The notes under the pieces: model-generated
Databases searched by the model: none
What the model was told of the DNA's origin: nothing
What the model saw: the letters and a program-made list of their open reading frames with translations, nothing else
Translations under genes and position numbers: made by a program
DNA from: Halomonas sp.
Lineage (GTDB): Bacteria > Pseudomonadota > Gammaproteobacteria > Pseudomonadales > Halomonadaceae
DNA: 64,000 bases
Direction: 5' to 3'
Assembly: GCF_030457605.1 (NCBI RefSeq)
Contig: NZ_JAKDUR010000004.1
Coordinates: 46,703 to 110,702 of the forward strand
Shown: piece after piece, positions 20,303 through 32,972 of the stretch
How the letters are laid out: each line of letters starts with the position of its first letter
Numbering within the stretch: position 1 is the stretch's first letter

Positions 20303-23300
20303 TGAGAACCTTCCAGTGTAATGTCCGGCGAAGCCCAGGGGCCTTCCAACCGGTAGTGAATCGTCGTAGCGCGATCAATGGCATCACCGAACAGCGTATG
20401 CGCCACAAACAGCGCGCCGCCTACCGCCGGGGCGCCGGCGGCGAGCGCGGCAATGGGTAAACTCTGGCTGATGGGGAGTGTGACGCCCAGACGCTGATCA
20501 AGTTCACGCTCAAGCAGGTCCACGCTGCCGGTCAGCCGCATGGTGGTCGCCGGCGCATCGATGGTCAGCGGACCGCGCAGGCGTAACAGGCCACCGGCCA
20601 CGTCGGCTTCGCCGTGCACGCGGTTGAATGCGGTGCCCTTGCCGGTCACGTCGGAGAAATCCAGCCGCAGCCGGCGCAGGATGTTATCAAAATTCAAAAG
20701 CCCCACCAGCCGTGCAGACGGCGAATCCAGCGTTACGAAGCGGCCATCGCGAATATCGGTGGAAAGATTGCCCCCGGCCCGACTCAGGGCAAACTGCCAG
20801 GGGGCACCGGGCCACTCAAGGGTGGCAGCCACCCGGGTGCTTTCACTGCGCATGGCAATCGGCTGGTCCAGCCGCGCCAGCGCGGTGCCTACGTCACCGC
20901 CCGCCAGCGTCAGGTCGGCCCGGGTCTCGCTGGTTACCGAATCGCCGCGCCAGGTAAGTTCACCTCGCGCCGACAGCTCACCCAGCGTCAGCCCCACCGG
21001 CGCCAGCGTGAACTGATGCCGACCGGCCTGCCAATAGGCGGTCAACGGGCCAAAGCGCTTCTCGCCCACGATGATATCCGCTACCCGCAGGCGCCCGGCG
21101 GGCAAGTCAGTCAGCCATCCGGGCATGGCTTCAGGTGCCGGCACTCGGGTTTTGACCGCCTTCAGCCAGTTATCGGGGGCCGCTGCGGCATCCTGCGAAG
21201 TCGGCGTAGCTTCAGGCAATGCCAGCAGCCTGTCCACCACCAGCTGGCCCACGGTCACGTCTATCGGCTGCTCAGCGCCCGGACGATAGCGCAAGTTGCC
21301 CGACACTACGCTGCCATCCAGCGCCAGATCCATCTCACCGTTTGCCCGCCGTTGCCCGGTTGCCGCCACGCGACCCAGACACTTGCCGTGGTATTTCACA
21401 CAGGGCGTATCAAGGGATAGCTCAAGCGGCATGGCGTCACTTTCTCCGCCGGTCGTGCTCTCCCCGGCGGGAAACATTCCGGCCACGGGTTGCCACTCCA
21501 GCGGCTCAATTTCACGAGCACCGGCATTGACCCGCCAGCCGCGGCGGCTCGGCCATGCCGGGGGCCGGGCTGCCTGCGTACCCAAATCAAGGTTGCCCGC
21601 CAGGTGCTCCCCCACAAGGCGGGCACGCAAGTACGCCGCATCGGCCAGCCGGCTCTCGATGCGGCCATCAGCCAACGTGGCATCCAGCGTCCACGGCCAT
21701 TGTGCATTGGCCGCCTTGGCAAAGGGCTCTGGTAGCTTGATGCGTACCCCGGCGAGGTTGCTTTCCAGATGTAACGCAGGCGACTCGTCAAGGCTCACGC
21801 GGCCCTGCCAGCGTGTACGCCCGGTCGCCAGCTTTGCCGCCTCGTCCGGTGCCATGCCGGCGACACCCAGCCACTCAATAATGCTTGCGTTGCCGCTGAG
21901 AGCCACCTGGTCGGGAGTAAACTCTGCAGAGATATCACCGCCCAGCAGGCCGGCGCTTGCCGTTCCCGACAGCGCACCCTGCTTCCCTCGCTGCTGCCAG
22001 ACGAGGTCACCGCGCACGGTCTCCAGGCCGACATCCAGCGGCGTATAAGTCAGCCGCTCCAGGTGCGGTGAGGCGCTGATATCCAGCGTCAACGCTTCGA
22101 TATCGTCCAGGGCCAACGCCAGGTCCACTGCGCCCTGCACCTCGCCTTGTGCCTGGATGTCTTCCAGAAAGTCGGTCTCGCCCAGTGCCGGTGCGGCCAG
22201 AAAAAACGACCTGAGCGCGTCGGCATCAGCGTTCAGCTCGCTCAAGATGTGCAGCTGTCCGGACGCCACATCCAGATCTACCTTGCCGTCGGTAGCGCGA
22301 ACGCCATGGCTTTGTGCCTGTTCGACGCTGGCTTCAAGCACATTTTTATTCAGCCGCAGGTGGCCTTGAATATCATCAAGCTGTGGCCATCCCGGTGCGA
22401 TGGGCAACGAGCCCTGAGTGACATCCAGCTCAAGCGTGGTGTTGATGTCCTCGATATCCAGTGTTTTGGCGATAGGTGTGGCAATCTTCAGCGTACCGCG
22501 CTTCACATGGCCGCTGACGCCGTTGGCAAGCCACTGGCTCAGGTCACTGTCGAACGCTTGCATGGGCAACCAGCTCTCCAGCGGATGATTAACCGCATCC
22601 ACGTTTTCAAACGCCAGGTCCAGCCCCAGCTGTTCCCAGACGCCGCCGACGGTCAGGCCAAACTCGCCCTTTACCCGGGCACCGTTCCATTCGGCGCGCA
22701 AATGCCTGCCGCTGATTGACGCAGCCGCCCCATCATAGTCCCACTGCACTTCGCCATCGGCGCGATCCAGCTGCATCGGCTGGTTGAAGAGTTCAGGAAA
22801 ATTCAGCGTACTGCCAGCATCGCCGGAAAACGCCACGCGGCCACGCGTATCCCGGGTCTGAATCCAGGCATCCACCGGCCCACCACCGGGCGCTTCATCC
22901 CAGGGCGATACGGTCAGGTTGCGCAGCGCGGCATCCACACGCCATTCGCCACTTTGTTGCCCCATCTGCAGTCCGGCCACCTTTCCGCGCGGCGCCAGCG
23001 CCTTCAGTGGTCGAGCCAACGAGCCAGGCAGCACCACGTAGTCGCCCCAGGCTGCCAGCGAGTCCAGCTTGAAATCGCTGGTGCGCAGCTGCCAGTCACC
23101 CGCCTGATGTGTCAGATACCAGCGTTTGGGTAACGCCGGTGCCGTATGCCCAGATGGTTCGACACGTTCAATACCGGCCACATCGCCACTCAACCAGGCT
23201 TCACCGCCTTCACCCTGGCGTCGCCACTGACCGCGCGCCTGCAAGGCGTCGAACACGACCTTCTCATCCGCCTGAGACAGCGCCACTTCAGGCATGTTGA

Positions 23301-24231
23301 GCTGTAAGCGAACGTCCTCAAGCCGGCCAGCCTGCCAGCGCCCCCACAGGCGTGAGCGGCCTCCGGCCAACGCCAGCTGTGGCACGTCATCCGGGCGTAT
23401 CAGCTCGATCAGCGTGGTCAGTTGTTCAAGTTGCATGTCCAGCTGCAGCGCAGCGGAAAAGTCTTTCAACCCTTTGCTACCCGGCCGTACGTCCGCCTTG
23501 AAACTGGCCGCCGGTAACCCGACAGTTTCACGCTTGACAGCTTCATCCGCAGCCGGTTCATCAGAGGACGGTTGATGGAAAGAAGGTTGATGAGAGATGG
23601 GGCCATCCGCCCGGCGCGATGCGGCAAGCGCCACGGAGCCGGCCAGACGAATACGCTTCTCGCTGCTGCTCAATACCAGCTCAGGCGACTCAAGCGTGGC
23701 GTTTGCATGATCGTCATGCATCACTACGCGGGTATCGGTAACCCACAACCGCTGGCGCAGCAGCAGCCGCGTCCAGGCATCAATGGCATCCAGATCAACC
23801 GTGGGTTCAGGGGCAAAATACAGCGGCAACTTCGCCGGCTCGGGCCATTGCCAGGCAAGTCCTTCGCCACGGTAAAGGTGCAGTGTAAAGCCATCCATGC
23901 GCACCTGACTGAAGACCGGCGCCAGTGCTTGCAACGAACGCCATACGTCCAGCCGCAGGCGCAGTTTATCGAGGGAAAAAAGCGGCTCATCAGGCAGTTT
24001 TGCATGCACGCCCTGCACATCCAGGCGCAACCCTTCGCGCTCCACGGCAACTGTCAGCGAGTCAATGCTTACCGGCACATCAAGGTGCGCCTGCAGGAAC
24101 GCTTCCACCTGCGGCGTCAGCATATCCGCCTGACTGGCCAGCAGGCGTAGCACCAGCAGCAGCACGGCCAGCGTGCCCAGGCACCACGCCAGCAACACCA
24201 GGCACCCTTTTCGCAGCGCGTGCATCGTCAT
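20299..24231 (-). CDS. yhdP: AsmA-like envelope phospholipid transport protein YhdP
   Basis: Very large inner-membrane-anchored protein, 1310 residues. One N-terminal membrane helix (about 9-31) is followed by a long periplasmic beta-rich region with the DUF3971 part in the centre and an AsmA-like end ([20 protein letters not shown] near 1235). YhdP with TamB and YdbH is thought to form bridges that carry phospholipids to the outer membrane. It is 4 bases from rng and overlaps tldD, fitting one transcript from mreB. Confidence 0.93.
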   Translation of the reverse strand: MTMHALRKGCLVLLAWCLGTLAVLLLVLRLLASQADMLTPQVEAFLQAHLDVPVSIDSLTVAVEREGLRLDVQGVHAKLPDEPLFSLDKLRLRLDVWRSLQALAPVFSQVRMDGFTLHLYRGEGLAWQWPEPAKLPLYFAPEPTVDLDAIDAWTRLLLRQRLWVTDTRVVMHDDHANATLESPELVLSSSEKRIRLAGSVALAASRRADGPISHQPSFHQPSSDEPAADEAVKRETVGLPAASFKADVRPGSKGLKDFSAALQLDMQLEQLTTLIELIRPDDVPQLALAGGRSRLWGRWQAGRLEDVRLQLNMPEVALSQADEKVVFDALQARGQWRRQGEGGEAWLSGDVAGIERVEPSGHTAPALPKRWYLTHQAGDWQLRTSDFKLDSLAAWGDYVVLPGSLARPLKALAPRGKVAGLQMGQQSGEWRVDAALRNLTVSPWDEAPGGGPVDAWIQTRDTRGRVAFSGDAGSTLNFPELFNQPMQLDRADGEVQWDYDGAAASISGRHLRAEWNGARVKGEFGLTVGGVWEQLGLDLAFENVDAVNHPLESWLPMQAFDSDLSQWLANGVSGHVKRGTLKIATPIAKTLDIEDINTTLELDVTQGSLPIAPGWPQLDDIQGHLRLNKNVLEASVEQAQSHGVRATDGKVDLDVASGQLHILSELNADADALRSFFLAAPALGETDFLEDIQAQGEVQGAVDLALALDDIEALTLDISASPHLERLTYTPLDVGLETVRGDLVWQQRGKQGALSGTASAGLLGGDISAEFTPDQVALSGNASIIEWLGVAGMAPDEAAKLATGRTRWQGRVSLDESPALHLESNLAGVRIKLPEPFAKAANAQWPWTLDATLADGRIESRLADAAYLRARLVGEHLAGNLDLGTQAARPPAWPSRRGWRVNAGAREIEPLEWQPVAGMFPAGESTTGGESDAMPLELSLDTPCVKYHGKCLGRVAATGQRRANGEMDLALDGSVVSGNLRYRPGAEQPIDVTVGQLVVDRLLALPEATPTSQDAAAAPDNWLKAVKTRVPAPEAMPGWLTDLPAGRLRVADIIVGEKRFGPLTAYWQAGRHQFTLAPVGLTLGELSARGELTWRGDSVTSETRADLTLAGGDVGTALARLDQPIAMRSESTRVAATLEWPGAPWQFALSRAGGNLSTDIRDGRFVTLDSPSARLVGLLNFDNILRRLRLDFSDVTGKGTAFNRVHGEADVAGGLLRLRGPLTIDAPATTMRLTGSVDLLERELDQRLGVTLPISQSLPIAALAAGAPAVGGALFVAHTLFGDAIDRATTIHYRLEGPWASPDITLEGSQ

Positions 24232-24235
24232 CAGC

Positions 24236-25699
24236 CTACATCAGTACAATGTCGTACTGCTCTTGTGAATAGTGCTGCTCAACCTGAAAGCGGATGGTTT
24301 TATTGATGAAGATTTCCAGATCCGCCACCGACGTCGATTCTTCGTCCAGCAGACGATCCACCACCGGCTGGGAGGCCAGCACCATATAAGTTTCGGCGTT
24401 ATACGCCCGTTCTTCACGAAGAATCTCGCGAAAGATTTCATAGCATACCGTTTCCGGCGTTTTCAGCTTGCCGCGACCGTCGCAGGTCGGGCAGGCCTCG
24501 CACAGCGTTTGTGCCAGGCTTTCCCGGGTGCGCTTGCGGGTCAACTGTACCAGCCCCAGCTCGGTCACGCCGGTCGACTTGGTCTTGGCATGATCGCGCT
24601 CAAGGGCTTTTTCCAGCAAACGCAGCACCTGTCGCTGATGTTCGACATCTTCCATATCGATAAAGTCGATAATAATGATACCGCCCAGGTTACGCAGCCG
24701 AAGCTGACGGGCAATGGAGGTCGCCGCTTCAAGGTTGGTCTTGAAAATGGTTTCTTCAAGATTGCGATGCCCGACAAAACCGCCGGTGTTGACGTCGATG
24801 GTGGTCATTGCCTCGGTCGGATCAATTACCAGATAACCGCCGGATTTCAGCTGTACCTTGCGACTCAGCGCTTTCTGGATTTCATCCTCGACGCTGTACA
24901 AATCAAAGATGGGGCGTTCGCCGGGATAATATTCAATGCGCTCGACAGCGGCAGGCATGAACTCCCGGGCAAACTCCGTCAGCCGGGTGAAATTTTCCCG
25001 GGAATCGATACGTACCTTTTCAATATCTTCGCGCATCACGTCGCGCAGCGTGCGGATGAACAGCGGCAAATCATCATAGATCACTGCAGGCGGAGCCGCA
25101 GTGATCTTGCGCTCGCTCACTTTCTGCCATAGGCGCAGTAAAAAATGGATGTCACTGGCCAGCTCTTCATCGCCGACGTTTTCCGCAGCGGTACGCACAA
25201 TAAAGCCGCCGCTGGCCTCAAGCGACTGACCGGCCACGCTTTGCTCAAGCAAATGGCGCAACCGTTCGCGCTCACGCTCGTCCTCAATACGCTGGGAAAC
25301 TCCGTGATGGAGCGAGTCCGGCATGTACACCAGGTAGCGCGAAGGAATCGACAGGTGCGTGGTCAGCCGGGCTCCCTTGGTGCCAATCGGGTCCTTGGTA
25401 ACCTGTACCACCAGCGCCTGCCCTTCATGCAGCAGCTGGGCAATGGTGAGCTGTTCGTCGGCGGGCGTACCCGCCGGCATGACTTCGTTGGCATGGATAA
25501 ATGCCGCACGCTCAAGGCCAATATCGATAAACGCGGCCTGCATGCCCGGCAATACGCGTACCACCCTGCCCTTGTAGATATTGCCGACAATGCCACGACG
25601 ACAGGAACGTTCAATCAACGCTTCCTGGAGCACGCCGTTTTCCACCAGCGCAACGCGGGTTTCCATCGGCGTTAAATTGATGAGGACTTCACCACTCAT
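24236..25699 (-). CDS. rng: Ribonuclease G
   Basis: Endoribonuclease of the RNase E/G family that matures the 5' end of 16S rRNA and cuts mRNAs. From ATG 25699 it has 487 residues; an ATG at 25717 lies in frame, but the AGGAA ribosome site falls between the two, so 25699 is chosen. An S1 domain lies at about 35-125. The catalytic aspartates are in TTIDVNTGGFVG and IIDFIDMED, and the zinc link is CEACPTCDGRG. It lacks the long C-terminal scaffold of RNase E. Confidence 0.96.
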   Translation of the reverse strand: MSGEVLINLTPMETRVALVENGVLQEALIERSCRRGIVGNIYKGRVVRVLPGMQAAFIDIGLERAAFIHANEVMPAGTPADEQLTIAQLLHEGQALVVQVTKDPIGTKGARLTTHLSIPSRYLVYMPDSLHHGVSQRIEDERERERLRHLLEQSVAGQSLEASGGFIVRTAAENVGDEELASDIHFLLRLWQKVSERKITAAPPAVIYDDLPLFIRTLRDVMREDIEKVRIDSRENFTRLTEFAREFMPAAVERIEYYPGERPIFDLYSVEDEIQKALSRKVQLKSGGYLVIDPTEAMTTIDVNTGGFVGHRNLEETIFKTNLEAATSIARQLRLRNLGGIIIIDFIDMEDVEHQRQVLRLLEKALERDHAKTKSTGVTELGLVQLTRKRTRESLAQTLCEACPTCDGRGKLKTPETVCYEIFREILREERAYNAETYMVLASQPVVDRLLDEESTSVADLEIFINKTIRFQVEQHYSQEQYDIVLM

Positions 25700-25734
25700 G
25701 CAGCATTCCTTATTCATTCACAGCAAGCGAAGAT

Positions 25735-26349
25735 TCACAGTAACCGGCCATGCCAAAGTGCCACACCCTGACGGCGCAGCAACATGCCCGTTTCGTATAG
25801 CGGCAGCCCTACCACCGCTGAATAGCTGCCGTGAATATGGGTGACAAACGCGGCTGCATAGCCCTGAATCGCATAGCCGCCGGCCTTGTCCTGCGGCTCA
25901 CCGGTTTGCCAGTAGGCGGCTATTTCCGCCGCGCTTATCGCCCGCAGCGAAACCCGGGTGGTGACACAGGTACTTTGCATACCGCAAGGGCCATCCACGG
26001 CCACCGCAGTCAATACGTCATGCTCACGGCCGGACAGAGCCTTGAGCATTGTTGCGGCATGGCACTCATCGCACGGTTTTCCCAGAATTTTCCCGTCGAG
26101 CACCACAGCAGTATCCGACCCAAGCGTCGGTAGCCTGGTCGAGGCACGGGCAGCCTGCGCTTTTTCCCGTGCAAGGCGGGTAACGTAATCGCCGGGAGCC
26201 TCACCGGCCAACGGCGTTTCGTCAATCGTGCCGGGGCTGACCGTCACCGGCACGCCCAGAGAAGCCAGCAGATCGCGCCGGCGCGGCGAAGCCGACGCCA
26301 GACACAACAGCGGTGTCTGATCGTTGCGGCTGTCTTGCGCTTGACTCAC
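25735..26349 (-). CDS. maf: Maf family nucleotide pyrophosphatase
   Basis: House-cleaning nucleoside triphosphate pyrophosphatase of the YhdE type, probably acting on dTTP/UTP. The 204 residues start with the P-loop-like [12 protein letters not shown], followed by VTRLAREKA and [16 protein letters not shown]. The start overlaps the mreD stop by 4 bases. The mreD-maf-rng order is widely conserved. Confidence 0.93.
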   Translation of the reverse strand: MSQAQDSRNDQTPLLCLASASPRRRDLLASLGVPVTVSPGTIDETPLAGEAPGDYVTRLAREKAQAARASTRLPTLGSDTAVVLDGKILGKPCDECHAATMLKALSGREHDVLTAVAVDGPCGMQSTCVTTRVSLRAISAAEIAAYWQTGEPQDKAGGYAIQGYAAAFVTHIHGSYSAVVGLPLYETGMLLRRQGVALWHGRLL

Positions 26350-26834
26350 CTGACCCCGGTGCGCGAATCAATCACGCGCAGCAGCGTGGCAAGCCAGGGC
26401 CAGAGCAGCGCACTAACCAGCGCCGGCAACAAGAACGCCAGGTGAATGGAAAAATCGCCCCACAGGGTTCTTACCCACTGCTCGACCAGCTGCACAATAC
26501 CCAGCAGCACCAGTACCAGCACCGCTTGCTGCACCAGCGAATAGGTACGAAAGCGCGGATAAACCAGAGCACACAAAAACGCCAATAACGACAGCACCAG
26601 CGCACTTTGCCCCAGCGCCCCGCCCTGTATCAGGTCCAGCAGAATCCCCAGTACAAAACCGTGCAACACGCCGACCCGTTCGGGAGCGCGCATGCATCCG
26701 TAAATCAGCATCAGTCCCAGCCAATTGGGCCGATAAATCTGCCAGCCTTCCGCCAGCGGCATGACCTGCAGGCAAAGCGCCAGCAGCAAGGCCATCCAGA
26801 TGACAGGAAGTGATGCACCAGACGCACGCGCCAT
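26346..26834 (-). CDS. mreD: Rod shape-determining protein MreD
   Basis: Small integral membrane component of the elongasome, 162 residues with about five hydrophobic segments (for example [19 protein letters not shown] at the N terminus). MreD is poorly conserved; the call rests on size, hydrophobicity, the [16 protein letters not shown] segment and its place directly after mreC, which it overlaps by one base. Confidence 0.92.
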   Translation of the reverse strand: MARASGASLPVIWMALLLALCLQVMPLAEGWQIYRPNWLGLMLIYGCMRAPERVGVLHGFVLGILLDLIQGGALGQSALVLSLLAFLCALVYPRFRTYSLVQQAVLVLVLLGIVQLVEQWVRTLWGDFSIHLAFLLPALVSALLWPWLATLLRVIDSRTGVR

Positions 26835-27778
26835 TAGCCACCCCCCGCATCATCGGAGGGTGACAAGGTGGCAGCTACACGCTGGGCACTGCCCAAAGCG
26901 GCACCACTGATAGTCAGGCTATCCCCCCAGGGACCATCCTCTGCGGTTTTGCGCGGCGGGGGGAACAGCAACAAAAAGTGCCGCGAACGTTCAAGCTGCG
27001 CCAGCGGTTTGGCCGTTACCCGGGCAAAAGGCCGGCCGGGGTCATGAAAAACCTCGGTGACCTGCGCGACGGGATAGCCCTCGGGAAAACGGCCGGCAAG
27101 CCCGGACGTCGTCAGCAGGTCGCCCTGGCGAATATCGGCTGTATCCGGCACGTGAAGCACCTTGACCTTGCCATAACGCCCGGCGCCCTGAACGATAAAA
27201 CGCAGCCCGTTACGGTTGATTTGCACCGGCAGCGCATGGCTGGCATCGGCCAACAGCAGCACCCGGCTCGAATAAGCAGACACCGCGGTAATCTGGCCCA
27301 CCAGGCCAAAGGCATCAATCACCGGCTGGCCCACATAGGCACCATTACGCCGGCCCCGGTCAACCACCATGCGGTGGCTGAAAGGATCATTATCCAGCGA
27401 GATGAGCTCGGCGGTAATGTACGGAATATCCCGCTTCCGTGCGGCATTGAGCACGTTGCGCAGCTCGGCGTTTTCTGCCTGCAGGCTGTCCATACGCTGG
27501 CCGCGCCGGGATAGTGTCAGCATTTTTTCGCGCAGGCGACGGTTCTCATCCATCAGCGCCTGCTGCTCGGACAGCGCCACCGTGCCCCAACTCAGCAGAT
27601 CGCTGGGCACGCTCACCACCCACTGAATGGGTGCCACCACGGTGGACAGCTGCGCGCGCAGGGTTTCCATGCGCGAAAAATGCTGGTCGGCAAACATCAG
27701 GGCGCTTGCCGCCAGCACACAGAAAAACAGCCGGTAACCGGGCACGTACCCATCGGAAAACAGCGGTTTAATAAGCAA
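26834..27778 (-). CDS. mreC: Cell shape-determining protein MreC
   Basis: Bitopic membrane protein that links MreB filaments to PBP2/RodA on the periplasmic side. The 314 residues show a membrane helix (about 15-31), a coiled coil (about 70-110, ENRRLREKMLTLSRRGQ) and the beta-barrel MreC domain with VDRGRRNGAYVGQPVIDAFG. It lies 24 bases after mreB. Confidence 0.95.
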   Translation of the reverse strand: MLIKPLFSDGYVPGYRLFFCVLAASALMFADQHFSRMETLRAQLSTVVAPIQWVVSVPSDLLSWGTVALSEQQALMDENRRLREKMLTLSRRGQRMDSLQAENAELRNVLNAARKRDIPYITAELISLDNDPFSHRMVVDRGRRNGAYVGQPVIDAFGLVGQITAVSAYSSRVLLLADASHALPVQINRNGLRFIVQGAGRYGKVKVLHVPDTADIRQGDLLTTSGLAGRFPEGYPVAQVTEVFHDPGRPFARVTAKPLAQLERSRHFLLLFPPPRKTAEDGPWGDSLTISGAALGSAQRVAATLSPSDDAGGG

Positions 27779-27802
27779 TCCTCCGCACAGCCACTGCCGC
27801 GA

Positions 27803-29091
<1,289 letters not shown>

Positions 29092-29379
29092 ATGGCGCTT
29101 GAACAGACCCACGTGCGTCGGGCGGCCCACCTGGCCCGGCTCGACATAAGCGATGACCAGGCCAGCGGCTTTGTTGACGATCTGAGCCAGATTCTGGACA
29201 TGGTCGATCAGCTGCAAAGCGTAGACACCGAGGGCGTTGCTCCGCTGCTGCATCCGCTTGATGCCACCCAGCGCCTGCGCGCCGATGAAGTCACCGAGCC
29301 CAACCAGCGCGAGAGCTTTCAACGCTGTGCGCCGGCGGTGGACGACGGCCTTTACCTGGTGCCCCGGGTGGTGGAATAA
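29092..29379 (+). CDS. gatC: Asp/Glu-tRNA amidotransferase subunit C
   Basis: Small 95-residue subunit that holds GatA and GatB together in the enzyme converting Glu-tRNA(Gln) and/or Asp-tRNA(Asn) to the amide forms. ATG 29092 is preceded by GAGGAGATAG. Typical segments are VRRAAHLARLDISDDQ and LHPLDATQRLRADEV. The frame is open further upstream but without resemblance. gatA follows after 106 bases. Confidence 0.95.
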   Translation: MALEQTHVRRAAHLARLDISDDQASGFVDDLSQILDMVDQLQSVDTEGVAPLLHPLDATQRLRADEVTEPNQRESFQRCAPAVDDGLYLVPRVVE

Positions 29380-29485
29380 AACAAAAGGCACCGCCACATG
29401 GCCGTGCAAACGACATGTGAGCCGCCATCATTTATTGCATCCTGTTTTGTTACCCGTTTTTTTACCCTAACGGAGCCTGTGGGCC

Positions 29486-30946
29486 ATGTCTGACCACACT
29501 TTAACGTCGCTTGCGGCCGCGCTGAAAAACGGCGATGCCTCAAGCCGCGAACTGACGACCGATTATCTCAAACGCATCGAACGTGCCGAGCCGACGCTTA
29601 ACAGCTTTATCAGCGTGACCGCCGAGCAGGCGCTTGCCAGCGCCGACGCCGCTGATAAAAGCCGTGCCAGGGGCCACGCCGGCTATCTGACCGGCGTGCC
29701 GCTGGCGTTGAAAGACATTTTTTGTACCCAGGGCGTCAAAACCAGCTGTGGGTCGAAAATGCTCGACAACTTTATCGCGCCCTATAGCGCCACCGTGGTC
29801 GAGAAACTCGACGCCGCCGGCAGCGTAAGCCTTGGCAAGACCAACATGGACGAGTTCGCCATGGGCTCCTCCAACGAGTCCAGCTACTACGGCGCGGTCA
29901 AAAACCCGTGGGATTTGTCTGCTGTCCCCGGCGGCAGCTCCGGTGGCAGTGCCGCGGCAGTAGCCGCCGGTCTGGCACCGGCGTCCCTTGGCACCGATAC
30001 CGGCGGCTCGATCCGCCAGCCGGCAGCGTTCTGCGGCATTACCGGGCTCAAGCCCACTTACGGCCGGGTCTCGCGTTACGGCATTATCGCTTATGCCTCA
30101 AGCCTCGATCAGGCCGGCCCCATGGCGCGTACCGCCGAAGACTGTGCGCATTTGCTCAGCGCTATTGCCGGCCACGACGTGCGTGACTCCACCAGCGCGG
30201 CCCGCTGCGTGCCCGACTACGCCAGCGAGCTTGGCGCGCCCCTTGCCGGGCTGAAAATCGGCCTGCCCCGGGAGTACTTCGGCGATGGTCTGGCCCCGGC
30301 AGTCGAAAGTGCGGTGCGCGACGCGGTCAAGGTCTTTGAGACGCTGGGTGCTACGGTGTGCGACGTCAGCCTGCCCCACACCCGCTACGCCAATGCTGCC
30401 TACTATGTGATTGCGCCGGCCGAGGCGTCTTCCAACCTGTCGCGTTTTGACGGCGTGCGCTTCGGCCATCGCTGCGACGACCCCGAGGATTTGCTCGACC
30501 TGTACATGCGCTCCCGGGCCGAAGGCTTTGGCGAAGAGGTCAAGCGGCGCATCCTGATCGGCACGCACACGCTGTCCGAAGGTTTCTTTGACGCCTACTA
30601 CACCAAGGCGCAGCGGGTACGCCGACTGATCCGCCAGGATTTTCTTGACGCCTTCGACGAAGTCGACGTGCTCATGGGCCCGGCCTCGCCCACTCCGGCG
30701 TTTGATCTCGGCGCACAAAAAGACCCGGTGTCGATGTATCTCCAGGATATCTACACCATTGCCATCAACCTGGCCGGCATCCCCGGCATCAGCGTGCCGG
30801 CCGGCTTCTCCGGTGGCCGCCCGGTGGGGCTGCAGATTCTTGGCTCTCACTTTGCCGAAGCGCAGCTTCTCAACGTCGCCCACCAGTACCAGCAGGTGAC
30901 CGACTGGCACCAGCAGCGCCCCGCTTTCGCCAAGGAGATTGACTGA
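29486..30946 (+). CDS. gatA: Asp/Glu-tRNA amidotransferase subunit A
   Basis: Glutaminase subunit of the GatCAB complex, 486 residues, amidase signature family. The Ser-cisSer-Lys triad is visible: the Lys in [10 protein letters not shown] (about residue 76), and the two serines in the [14 protein letters not shown] loop (about 150) and [12 protein letters not shown] (about 171). The stop TGA shares one base with the gatB ATG. Confidence 0.98.
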   Translation: MSDHTLTSLAAALKNGDASSRELTTDYLKRIERAEPTLNSFISVTAEQALASADAADKSRARGHAGYLTGVPLALKDIFCTQGVKTSCGSKMLDNFIAPYSATVVEKLDAAGSVSLGKTNMDEFAMGSSNESSYYGAVKNPWDLSAVPGGSSGGSAAAVAAGLAPASLGTDTGGSIRQPAAFCGITGLKPTYGRVSRYGIIAYASSLDQAGPMARTAEDCAHLLSAIAGHDVRDSTSAARCVPDYASELGAPLAGLKIGLPREYFGDGLAPAVESAVRDAVKVFETLGATVCDVSLPHTRYANAAYYVIAPAEASSNLSRFDGVRFGHRCDDPEDLLDLYMRSRAEGFGEEVKRRILIGTHTLSEGFFDAYYTKAQRVRRLIRQDFLDAFDEVDVLMGPASPTPAFDLGAQKDPVSMYLQDIYTIAINLAGIPGISVPAGFSGGRPVGLQILGSHFAEAQLLNVAHQYQQVTDWHQQRPAFAKEID

Positions 30947-32415
30947 TGCAATGGGAAACCGTGATTGGGCTTGAAGTCCACGTTCAGCTCGCCACACGCT
31001 CGAAGATTTTTTCCGGCGCCTCTACCGCGTTCGGTGCCGATGCCAATACTCAGGCCTGCGCGGTTGACCTGGGGCTACCCGGCACGCTGCCGGTATTGAA
31101 CGAGCAGGCAGTGGCCATGGCCGTGCAGTTCGGCCTCGGGATCAACGCCGACATTGCCGAGACCTCGGTATTCGACCGTAAAAACTACTTTTACGCCGAC
31201 CTGCCCAAGGGCTACCAGACCAGCCAGATGTACCACCCCATCGTCGGCCCTGGCGAGGTGGAAGTCAGCCTGGATAACGACGTCACCAAGCGCATCCGCA
31301 TCCACCACGCGCACCTTGAAGAAGACGCCGGCAAGTCGCTCCACGAGCAATTTACCGACGAAACCGGCCGGGACATGACCGGTATTGACCTCAACCGCGC
31401 CGGCACGCCGCTTTTGGAAATCGTCTCAGAGCCGGACATGCGCTCGGCGAAGGAAGCCTCGGCCTATCTGCGGGCGATCCACGCCATCGTCACCTATCTG
31501 GGCATTTCCGACGGCAACATGGCCGAAGGCTCCATGCGCTGCGACGTCAACGTGTCGGTGCGCCCCAAGGGTCAGGCCGAGTTCGGCACCCGGGCGGAAA
31601 TCAAGAACGTCAATTCCTTCCGTTTTGTCGAGCAGTCCATTGCCTATGAGGTCGAGCGCCAGATCGAGCTGATCGAAGACGGCGGCGCGGTCGTCCAGGA
31701 AACCCGCCTGTTTGATCCGGACAACGACGAAACCCGCAGCATGCGGACCAAGGAAGAAGCCAACGACTACCGTTACTTCCCCTGCCCTGACCTGCTGCCT
31801 ATCGTGCTCGATCAAGCCTACATCGATCACCTGCGCGACAACCTGCCGGAGCTGCCGGCTGCCAAGCGCGAGCGCTTTGAAAGCAAGCTTGGACTTTCCA
31901 CCTACGACGCCTCGGTGATTGCCGCCAGCCGCGACATGGCCGATTACTTTGAAGAGGCCATGCGCGTATGTGGTGATGCCAAACAGGCGGCCAACTGGGT
32001 TCAGGGGGAGCTTTCTGCTGCACTCAAGCGCGAGCATCTGGCCGTCAGCCAGAGCCCGGTTTCGGCCCGCCAACTGGGCGAGCTGATCGGCCGCGTGCTG
32101 GACGACACCATCAGCGGCAAGGCCGCCAAGCAGGTATTTCAGGCGCTGTGGGACGGCCAGGGCGAGAATGCCGACGAGATTATCGACACCAAGGGACTCA
32201 AACAGGTCACCGACACCGGCGCGATTGAAGCCATGATCGACGAGGTGATTGCCCAGAGCCCCAAACAGGTCACCCAGTACGTCGAGGCCGAGCCGGAAAA
32301 ACGCGGCAAGATGATCGGCTACTTTGTCGGCCAGGTGATGAAAACCTCGCGCGGTACCGCAAGTCCGCAGCAGGTCAACCAGCTGCTCAAGGAAAAGCTC
32401 GACGCGCTGGTGTAA
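30946..32415 (+). CDS. gatB: Asp/Glu-tRNA amidotransferase subunit B
   Basis: Kinase and transamidase subunit of GatCAB, 489 residues. It begins [13 protein letters not shown], has the metal and substrate region [16 protein letters not shown] near 70, and a C-terminal YqeY-like tRNA-binding tail (from about 330). Start and gatA stop share one base (TGATG). A strong hairpin follows the gene. Confidence 0.98.
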   Translation: MQWETVIGLEVHVQLATRSKIFSGASTAFGADANTQACAVDLGLPGTLPVLNEQAVAMAVQFGLGINADIAETSVFDRKNYFYADLPKGYQTSQMYHPIVGPGEVEVSLDNDVTKRIRIHHAHLEEDAGKSLHEQFTDETGRDMTGIDLNRAGTPLLEIVSEPDMRSAKEASAYLRAIHAIVTYLGISDGNMAEGSMRCDVNVSVRPKGQAEFGTRAEIKNVNSFRFVEQSIAYEVERQIELIEDGGAVVQETRLFDPDNDETRSMRTKEEANDYRYFPCPDLLPIVLDQAYIDHLRDNLPELPAAKRERFESKLGLSTYDASVIAASRDMADYFEEAMRVCGDAKQAANWVQGELSAALKREHLAVSQSPVSARQLGELIGRVLDDTISGKAAKQVFQALWDGQGENADEIIDTKGLKQVTDTGAIEAMIDEVIAQSPKQVTQYVEAEPEKRGKMIGYFVGQVMKTSRGTASPQQVNQLLKEKLDALV

Positions 32416-32432
32416 GCCGCTAGTACGCCGTC

Positions 32433-32476
32433 GATCAAAAACGCCGCAAGCTCATTAGCCTGCGGCGTTTTTGATC
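32433..32476. terminator. Strong two-way terminator between gatB and sixA
   Basis: A perfect 16-bp stem, beginning GATCAAAAACGCCGCA at 32433 and closed by its complement at 32461-32476, with a 12-base loop. A runs on one side and T runs on the other make it work in both directions. An outer 7-bp arm, TAGTACG (32421-32427) and CGTACTA (32483-32489), also pairs. Confidence 0.92.
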
Positions 32477-32492
32477 ATGTGACGTACTACTT

Positions 32493-32972
32493 TTATCTTG
32501 CGATGTACCAAGGCGCGGTAAAACCCACCAGCCGGGCGCAGCCACCTGCCCACACCTCGGCATCAAGCTCGGCGATGCCGGCGGTGGGAAACGCTCTGCC
32601 CTGATCCGCACGGCCTTCCACCAGAAGTCCGGTCAACTCGGCCACCAGCGGCATGTGGCTAACCACCAGCAGATTGCCCGGCTGCTCGATCAGCCAGTCG
32701 CAGAATGCCTGAGGAGCGCCCTCCGGCGTAATCCCGTCGAGTGTTTCCACCTCCAGCCCCAGCGCTTCGCTCATGGACTCGGCGGTTTGCTGTGCGCGGA
32801 CAAAGGGACTGGCGATAATCCGCGTCACTGCCGACCCGCCGTCGTGCTGATGCTGTGCCAGCCGGCGCGCCATGCCGGCAGCTTCCTGCTCGCCGCGGAG
32901 CGTCAGCCGGCGGGCACTGTCCGGCGTGCCGTTGGCAGCCTCGCCGTGACGCATGATCCAGAGCCGACTCAT
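32493..32972 (-). CDS. sixA: Phosphohistidine phosphatase SixA
   Basis: Histidine-phosphatase family protein, 159 residues, removing phosphate from phosphohistidine residues; in E. coli it acts on the regulatory PTS protein NPr. The catalytic RHG is in LWIMRHGEA at the N terminus and the second histidine is in [10 protein letters not shown] near 105. The start overlaps the gpsA stop by 4 bases. A possible link to the ptsN/ptsO genes in this window is inference from E. coli. Confidence 0.9.
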   Translation of the reverse strand: MSRLWIMRHGEAANGTPDSARRLTLRGEQEAAGMARRLAQHQHDGGSAVTRIIASPFVRAQQTAESMSEALGLEVETLDGITPEGAPQAFCDWLIEQPGNLLVVSHMPLVAELTGLLVEGRADQGRAFPTAGIAELDAEVWAGGCARLVGFTAPWYIAR

